Below are positions 1 through 6,600 of a stretch of DNA of 11,094 nt, piece after piece. The notes under the pieces were generated by a model that was not told the DNA's origin, did no database searches, and worked only from the letters and a program-made list of their open reading frames with translations. Every line of letters begins with the position of its first letter. Within the stretch, counting starts at the first letter, position 1. The stretch comes from Saccoglossus kowalevskii (lineage: Eukaryota > Hemichordata > Enteropneusta > Harrimaniidae): the NCBI RefSeq assembly GCF_000003605.2, contig NW_003152751.1, positions 41,190 through 52,283 on the forward strand, written 5' to 3'. Position numbers and translations under genes: made by a program.

Positions 1-415
1 AAAATTGAAATAGTTAGGGTTTAAACGAGGCTTATGCTGGAAATAACGCGTAGTATTGCGAAAACCATTTATAGCGACGGAAACACAGATAGCTACTTGT
101 TATGGAATTTACGCAAATCAACGATTTGATTTGAGGAATTACTGATTCAAAATACAACCTAAATTAGTAAGGGTTTAATATTGTCAGATTGTTGGTGAAG
201 TACCGAGGAAATTAGCAATTGTTCCAATTACACAATTGGAATTACACGAGCCTGTTTTCATAGGAAGTTCTAAAAATAACAATATATAATATCGCGTGGC
301 TTGAATCGAATAGCGTAGCTAAAACAGTAAAACACCGCGGATATCACAGTTGCTCTTATGATAAAACGATTACTTTTCTTAACTACTTGATATACGGGTC
401 TGGTTTATACATTAC
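1..415. other. Intron sequence after exon 12, no gene seen
   Basis: No cysteine-rich exon, acceptor-exon-donor set or AATAAA was found on the minus strand. It is AT-rich and most likely the intron following the TIL exon. Codons 383-415 would be translated only if that intron is retained, ending at a stop at 380-382. Confidence 0.5.
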
Positions 416-618
416 CCTGTATAGGTTCCCAAGATAATAACAACCACAATCAGCTTTATCAATGCATATTCCACCCTCGTCTAAGACGAGACCTTCTTCA
501 CAGAAACAACCTTCAGTGCACCGCTCAGTACATGACCCAATGGGATAAGGATCCAAACAAGACGCAGGGCATTCTGGTCCACATGGGGTATATGCCATAC
601 CAGGTGGACATTCGACCT
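416..618 (-). CDS. Exon 12: TIL domain; transcript continues beyond window
   Basis: Joined in phase 1 it reads VECPPGMAYTPCGPECPASC, then SCTERCTEGCFCEEG and ADCGCYYLGNLYR. This is a complete trypsin-inhibitor-like (TIL) cysteine-rich domain, the third part of the VWD-C8-TIL unit, followed by the GCYY-x-G start of the usual post-TIL segment. I end the exon at 416 with donor GTAATG, because the family continues past this point and reading on gives only ten more codons before a stop at 380-382. No AATAAA lies in the remaining 380 bases on this strand, so the next exon is probably outside. The alternative is a terminal exon ending at 380. Confidence 0.88.
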
Positions 619-3600
619 CTGACAAATAAGAAACGAATAGACCTAAGACAATGGCAACCGAGATCTCGTTTAGAGTGAGAGGGCCACGAGACTAGTTTTT
701 GTCACTAAAATAGTATCCAGTCACGTTTTCTCACGCTCAACGAGTTCTCGTGGGCTATTGGCGTCTATCATCGTAATTGTTGATCACAAAACTCCACGAA
801 CGAAATGGTGGAAGATAAATCTAAACATAATCATCATATCTTTTCTAGGATATAGACGAGCCATAGAATCACATTGATACTTTTCCGTCACAGGGCGATC
901 ATTTTACTGGTGGATTGCAATGTGATACAACATTAACTCGTCAAACTTACCACATACGGTTCCGGTCCGCCAGTCTCCAATTGTCAAACCTTCATTTATA
1001 CATTGCGCCACATAATCTGCCACAACAGCACATCCTCCAGTTACAACGGGAAGTGAGAGTTCAACGTCCATCTCACAGGAAAAATGGTAATTTGCCGGAT
1101 CAACAGTGTTCACACAACTCGGTATATTTCCTGTAGTAAAATACAGAGTGTAATATAAGACGATGAAGATATCTAAATAACAATCATGGTTCATACAAGG
1201 GCATACCGGTGCAAAATTTAACGCACTGACTTCTTCCTAAACACGCATCTTGAATAACCCTTTTTTCCTTGAACACGAGACGAGATCTTGATGATATCCC
1301 ACGCCCATGGGATTAATCCACTATTTGTCCGAAAGACGGCAGAGTACTACCTATTATCAGCATGCGGTTCAACATGCAAGCACAACGTAGCCACATACAC
1401 ATATTGAAACTAAAAATATACAACTCACAGTCTTTGCTAGGCATGCGCATATACGCATTAAACCTTCATAATATTAAAATATATTCCAACGCCAAAATTG
1501 ACAAAATCAAACATATCCAGCCCACAGTGAAGACAAAATTACCACACTTAATGTGGACCATACCTGAGTTGAACAACGAATCACATAGTTCTTTAGCATC
1601 TTCAGCTAAACCACGTGGTGGTAAATCTTCTTCGATGGATCGTTTTTTTGTAGGTTCACAATTTTCTGCCCAACTATCTCCAAAGACATTAACATTTGTA
1701 ACCTGGTACGAATATAAATCACTTCTATAACTTATATATTTTTCGTAAGAGTAAATGTGCATAGAAATCCCTATCGTAGTTGTAATATACTGTGAAGAAA
1801 AAAAACTGTATACAAACGGCTGTAATATATTATTTAATTATCACATCCCACTGCTGTTACGCATGCTGTGATTGGTTGAGACTCAGTCACATGACATTGA
1901 ATAAAAATGGATATTACATCGTGTGTTACATGGGTATATTACATAGATGACGTCACTGACACGACTGTGCAACGATACTGCGCATTACAAATTGTCGTTC
2001 GCTGCATTGGTGCTGCCCCAGACGCTGTAGTTTTCGGTGTTGCTTTCAAGGTTTTGAAAGAACTTTACCCATCCGAAATAGACAGTGAACATGAAAGAAT
2101 GGATATTAAGTAGGATACTCTGTTTTGATGTTTAGGATATTTTTATATGAAGTAAAAATGTACGGCAAAGCCGTCGCAGCCGTGGTCGCTGTGGCGCGTT
2201 CTACCAGGCCCCTTTATACTTTTTTCGTTATCCGTTATGAGGGCTTTTTAATTGCTGGTGATGCGTTCTCAGGATTTTTAATTCATGGTGATTCGTTCTC
2301 AGCTAATTTCTCGTTCTTCGTTATTGGATGTAATGAATTCCAGGTGATACGTTTTCGCAACTTCTCTGTACACCTGAGTGTTTTTTTTTATACACTCGTG
2401 TACTTGTAGTATGAGAGAGTTCTTCCCATTAGTAAATTCTCCCAGTCGTTTCGAAGTGTATGGTGATCTTTTACCAACCAAATCTACTGTTCTATAATGA
2501 TTAATTATTGAAATATGGCGACTGTTGAGAAAGAAGGAGATCACTACGGCGGGTAAGTTGTATTGCTTTTCAGTAAAAATCACGTATACATAAATAGCAA
2601 GTTTTGAAATAAAAAAAAATGTCGCGAACATTGGTACTATATTCAAGTTGTGTGCGAAGTTTATACCGTCCCGGCGTTACCGCGTAACTTTTCAAACATA
2701 GGCCTACGCATTGGTGGTGTGGCTAGGAAATACTTGAGGTTTCAAGTACATCTTTTAATGCTAACACGCTTTATTATATGATAAATTATAGTTTTCTTCT
2801 AAATTGTCCTATTGTTTATTTATTCCTTATTACGTCATAGTCCAAGGGAATATTAAAGGGTTCACCACTTTTAATAATGTATAGTAGATAAAGAAAAAAT
2901 GTCAAAGCGTTTTTCTCCTGTTCTAGGGATGTATATTATTAGATTTAATTTTGAATTATTCATTTGAGAAAAAAGTTTAATGTGCAAATTATTTCATACT
3001 TATGAACCCCCTACCCCTCATAGTTAACGATTTCTATTTATTTACGAGTTAAAGTCATTATTTGGCTTCAATATATGGAGGGTAAAACAGAGCCATCACA
3101 TAAGGAGAAGTCAATTGTGTACATAGATCCGAAAGTACAATACTACTTAAATGATGTGAATTAGTTTCATTTTTTTTAAATATCCATTGTAATAATAATA
3201 AATATATAATATAACTTTGTAACAATGGGGCTATTGGCAATGAAATCCATGCACTTTTAGACTTAACCATACTGGAATAACAAATGCTCGTACTGAATTT
3301 CTGAATGTAGTTAGCATTTATAATGAAAGTATCCTTAAACTATCAAAACAACAAATGTTTACAGAAATTTTAAATTCGAGAGATGGGTTCATTGCCAATA
3401 GTGCTAGCAAATTTATTGACAGCATATTATTTTACTATAAGTAATTTTTCTTAGACTTTAGTTATTTATGTATTTTTTTTTTGTCTCGTGTGTGTACTTG
3501 CGTTTTGTTATATTATATATTTATTATATGTCTTTTGACCAAAGATAATGTAACAAAATATATTATTTAGTGTCAAATAAAATATACTATACTATACTAT

Positions 3601-6600
3601 ATGGGTTATACTTAACTGTGTATTTATTGTGTTTTAGGTGTTGACATTTCTTCAGGACTATTTGGATTTAAAACAGATTGCAACAGAGAAAGGCATGGGT
3701 GCAAACAGTGTATTATTTAGTATAATAGACCAGTCCATTTCAGAAATATACAGTGTCAGAACTGTGGCAAGACTGGTTGGTGAAATTAAGACATCAAACC
3801 AATGATACATATAGCATACAATGTGAGTACATACATTGAATTTACCAATGTCATATTACTATGGTCTATATAGTAGTCATTGAAGAGTAGGACATTTTCA
3901 TGATTTATAGAATGTGTAACTGCGATTCCCATATTCCCACTAACTCGCTATAGTTACATGACAACACTGCAGTGGATACAAATAATGTTTTACACACATA
4001 AACTGAAAGCCATTGTATTAACCTATTGGAAACATTTTTAAGAAGTCAATTGTGCATGCAAATGTTGCTATAATGTGTGTAGTGTTGACAGCCAACTATC
4101 GGCCTATTGAAGATTAAACTGATGATAACATTTTGCAATATTATTTCCTTTTTGTGTAGTGGCACTAACCGAGAAAATTGTGAAATTGCAGAAAGGATGT
4201 GCAAAACCAGTGATAAAAGATGGTCTTCCAACACCCGATAGCACTGTAGCATTTATACACCAGAAAAAAAAGAGGAAGAATACAGAGTGCCAAAAGTCCA
4301 GAGGATAAGAAGCTAATATAATAATAATAATAACTTTATTACGCCGTATTGTGAAATTACATCTCAATTTTAGCCAATTGTAATAAAAATATAACAAAAA
4401 GAAGTAACTAATATATGCATTGCGAAATGAAAAAACAGTTGATAGAAACGACAGACAACAAGCTGAGTTAGAAGAGCTGACCAAATGTACCAGTGCATAG
4501 AGAGACATGATTTGTCAGATGGGTCAGCTGTCGAGAAGGACACATCTGAGAAAACTGATGAGTAGAGAGAAGAATATAGTAGAGATGAAAACAGTGGTTC
4601 AGAAACTGAGGAAGTAAATAACACAAGAAGTGACATTCCATGAATTGCTGAACAAAGAGAAGCAGGGTGTGCACGATAGGTTGGCACTTGAACAGAAAGC
4701 AACTGCGGAAACTTTTGCACAAAGGGTCGACTACAGTAAAGATTAGAACAGCAGTTTAGAAACGGAGGAGATCATGAAGATCAGTTAAGAAACTTGCCAT
4801 TTCTGTCTAGATGTCTAACTACTATGTCTGGCCGAGCAATCAAAGTTAATGTCAAATATCTTCAATAAATGCTTTTATATTTAACAACAATTCCTGGTGA
4901 TTGGTGAATAGGTAATTGGAATCCCTGGTGATTGGTGATTTCCCTCTTTAAATATTGGTGATCGGTGATTGGGAGGGGGTATAAATGGGCCTGTTCTACG
5001 CTGTGAGCATTTCTTCAAGTTCCACGCCGATGCTAACCGAAAACTGTATGAAAGCTGTGTGACTTGTGAATAGAAGGTGTGGTACTTAGGTGCGAAAGTA
5101 ATCTCAGTCACTTCCACGGCACCCTGGCATTTTTATCTTGAGATTTATCAAATAACTTGCGTTTGAGAATTTCTCAATTCATTTCAAAAATGTTATTCTC
5201 GATAAATTGATTGATTCACACTGCTGAAACACGGTTACTAAAAAGGGTATCCGTGGCTGAAAATAACATTTACTGAGTGTATTTCATATTTTTCAGCAAA
5301 CAATGTATGTGTGTTAAGTAGTGTGAAACTTGTTATAATAGATAAAATAAAATATTGCCTACTTCAAATATAAGTGTTGTTATTTTGTGGGGGAGCGAGT
5401 GTGAGTGATGTACGGCGTGGCATCATCAATATTATGGCCATGCCACCATACCTTGGGCAGGCAACAAATCGTGATATTACCCGAATAACCATGTGTTATT
5501 ATTTAAATATATACGTATTGTTGTAAGCAATAACAGTGACAATTTGAATATAACTCTGACCTGGGTACCATCTGGCTGTATAAACTCGTCTCCAATATTA
5601 CCATTAAAGTTTCCGCATAGACCGCACACTTTCCCACTATGCGCACTTGATACATCTACGTAAACTCTGTATACTCCGTCCCATCTAACTCGTATTCCAT
5701 AACCAGTTGTTACGATCTAACAGTATAAGGATAAATAACGAATCAACTTGTGACTAAATCATACACACTCACTCACGATACACTAGGATATAATGTCTCA
5801 AATCAACTTACCAAATAAGATCCAGCTAATGTTATTGTTGTGTGAGGTGACAAGGTGACAGGTGGCAAGACCACGACACCATTAACTATTATTTGCTTTC
5901 CTTGTTTCAAGAGTATATTCTATAAAATAAAAACACCGTATTGTGAATATTCGAGCTATGATTAGCACATGGATTTTAATAATAACAATAATGACATGTC
6001 AAATCAATATTTCAATCTATGAATAATCAGCAGTATGCCAGTTAATTACGTACATACTCCTTACACAGCAGCCTGACCTCCTTCGTCGTGGTTGCAGCAG
6101 ATGCGCCCCATGGTTGATTCTTACCAATAATTTGAAAATCATAGGGTGAAAGTGGACATTGAGTATTTAACAATGTGTATTCACATTTCCCCTGGAAGTG
6201 GTAATATTTGTTGTCGAAAGACGTATAATGCGGATCTCCGACACCACTGCACGTGTCTTTACCTGCAACAATATGTCATATTACTCATCCTGGTAAGACA
6301 TGCTCAATCACAAAATATGAGAATGCGTACTGAGTTGTGATCCACTACTCAACTTTATAATTGCATATGGGATTCGTTACATAATCTATATATTCATCAT
6401 CATCATAAAATATAATAAATTGGGGAATGACGTCGTTTCAAGTTGTTTAAACTTTGTGAAGGTATTATTTGAAAAAAATGGGGGACGGTACACTCATATA
6501 CGTGTCAATCATCAATTCTAGAACACTCTGTTGAAATATATCATATTCAGTTTCTCTATGATACTGATGTGATGGTACATTTTAACGCAATTTTACCTGA

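Larger units (their letters stand above)
2515..4869 (+). pseudogene. Decayed coiled-coil-type gene nested in intron 9
   Basis: Coding-like blocks follow in order. 2515-2552 reads MATVEKEGDHYGG then donor GTAAGT. 3638-3779 reads VLTFLQDYLDLKQIATEKG to TVARLV. 4160-4303 reads ALTEKIVKLQKG to KKKRKN. 4417-4743 is a charged helical stretch (RQQAELEELTK, KEKQGVHDRLALEQKAT). 4743-4865 reads LEQQFRNGGDHEDQLRNL to VKYLQ, with its stop overlapping an AATAAA. Blocks 2 and 3 join in phase 1. Damage: block 1 is out of frame with block 2; there is a stop at 4304; in-frame stops at 4498, 4615 and 4744, each one transition from a Gln codon; a frameshift near 4743; and a retroelement insertion at about 4321-4398. 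Heptad-like, Lys/Glu/Leu-rich composition suggests a coiled coil. I do not recognise the family. It could still be transcribed. Confidence 0.6.

Noticed and set aside
1362-1730. 122-codon plus-strand open frame
   Set aside because: It lies opposite exon 10 of the VWD gene, whose linker and C8 motifs and splice phases are clear; the plus-strand product has no domain.
1971-1983. 13-base match (ACGATACTGCGCA) to 10172-10186
   Set aside because: It is a single short match around the palindrome TGCGCA with no extension; chance cannot be excluded.
2299-2646. 115-codon minus-strand open frame
   Set aside because: It spans the hairpin, the nested gene's first exon and its intron, has no recognisable motif and uses AT-rich codons throughout.
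3821-3826. Strong donor GTGAGT as the end of the second nested-gene block
   Set aside because: The frame of block 2 stops before it, and using it needs a frameshift; the weaker donor at 3780 joins block 3 in frame (ARLV-VALTEK).
4046-4722. Several overlapping minus-strand open frames
   Set aside because: They are opposite the decayed coiled-coil blocks; Lys/Glu/Gln-rich coding sequence gives Phe/Leu/Ser-rich open frames on the other strand. None has splice or domain support.
4978-5110. Histone or snRNA gene after the TATA/CCAAT cluster
   Set aside because: There is no histone ORF, no 3' histone stem-loop and no recognisable snRNA sequence downstream.
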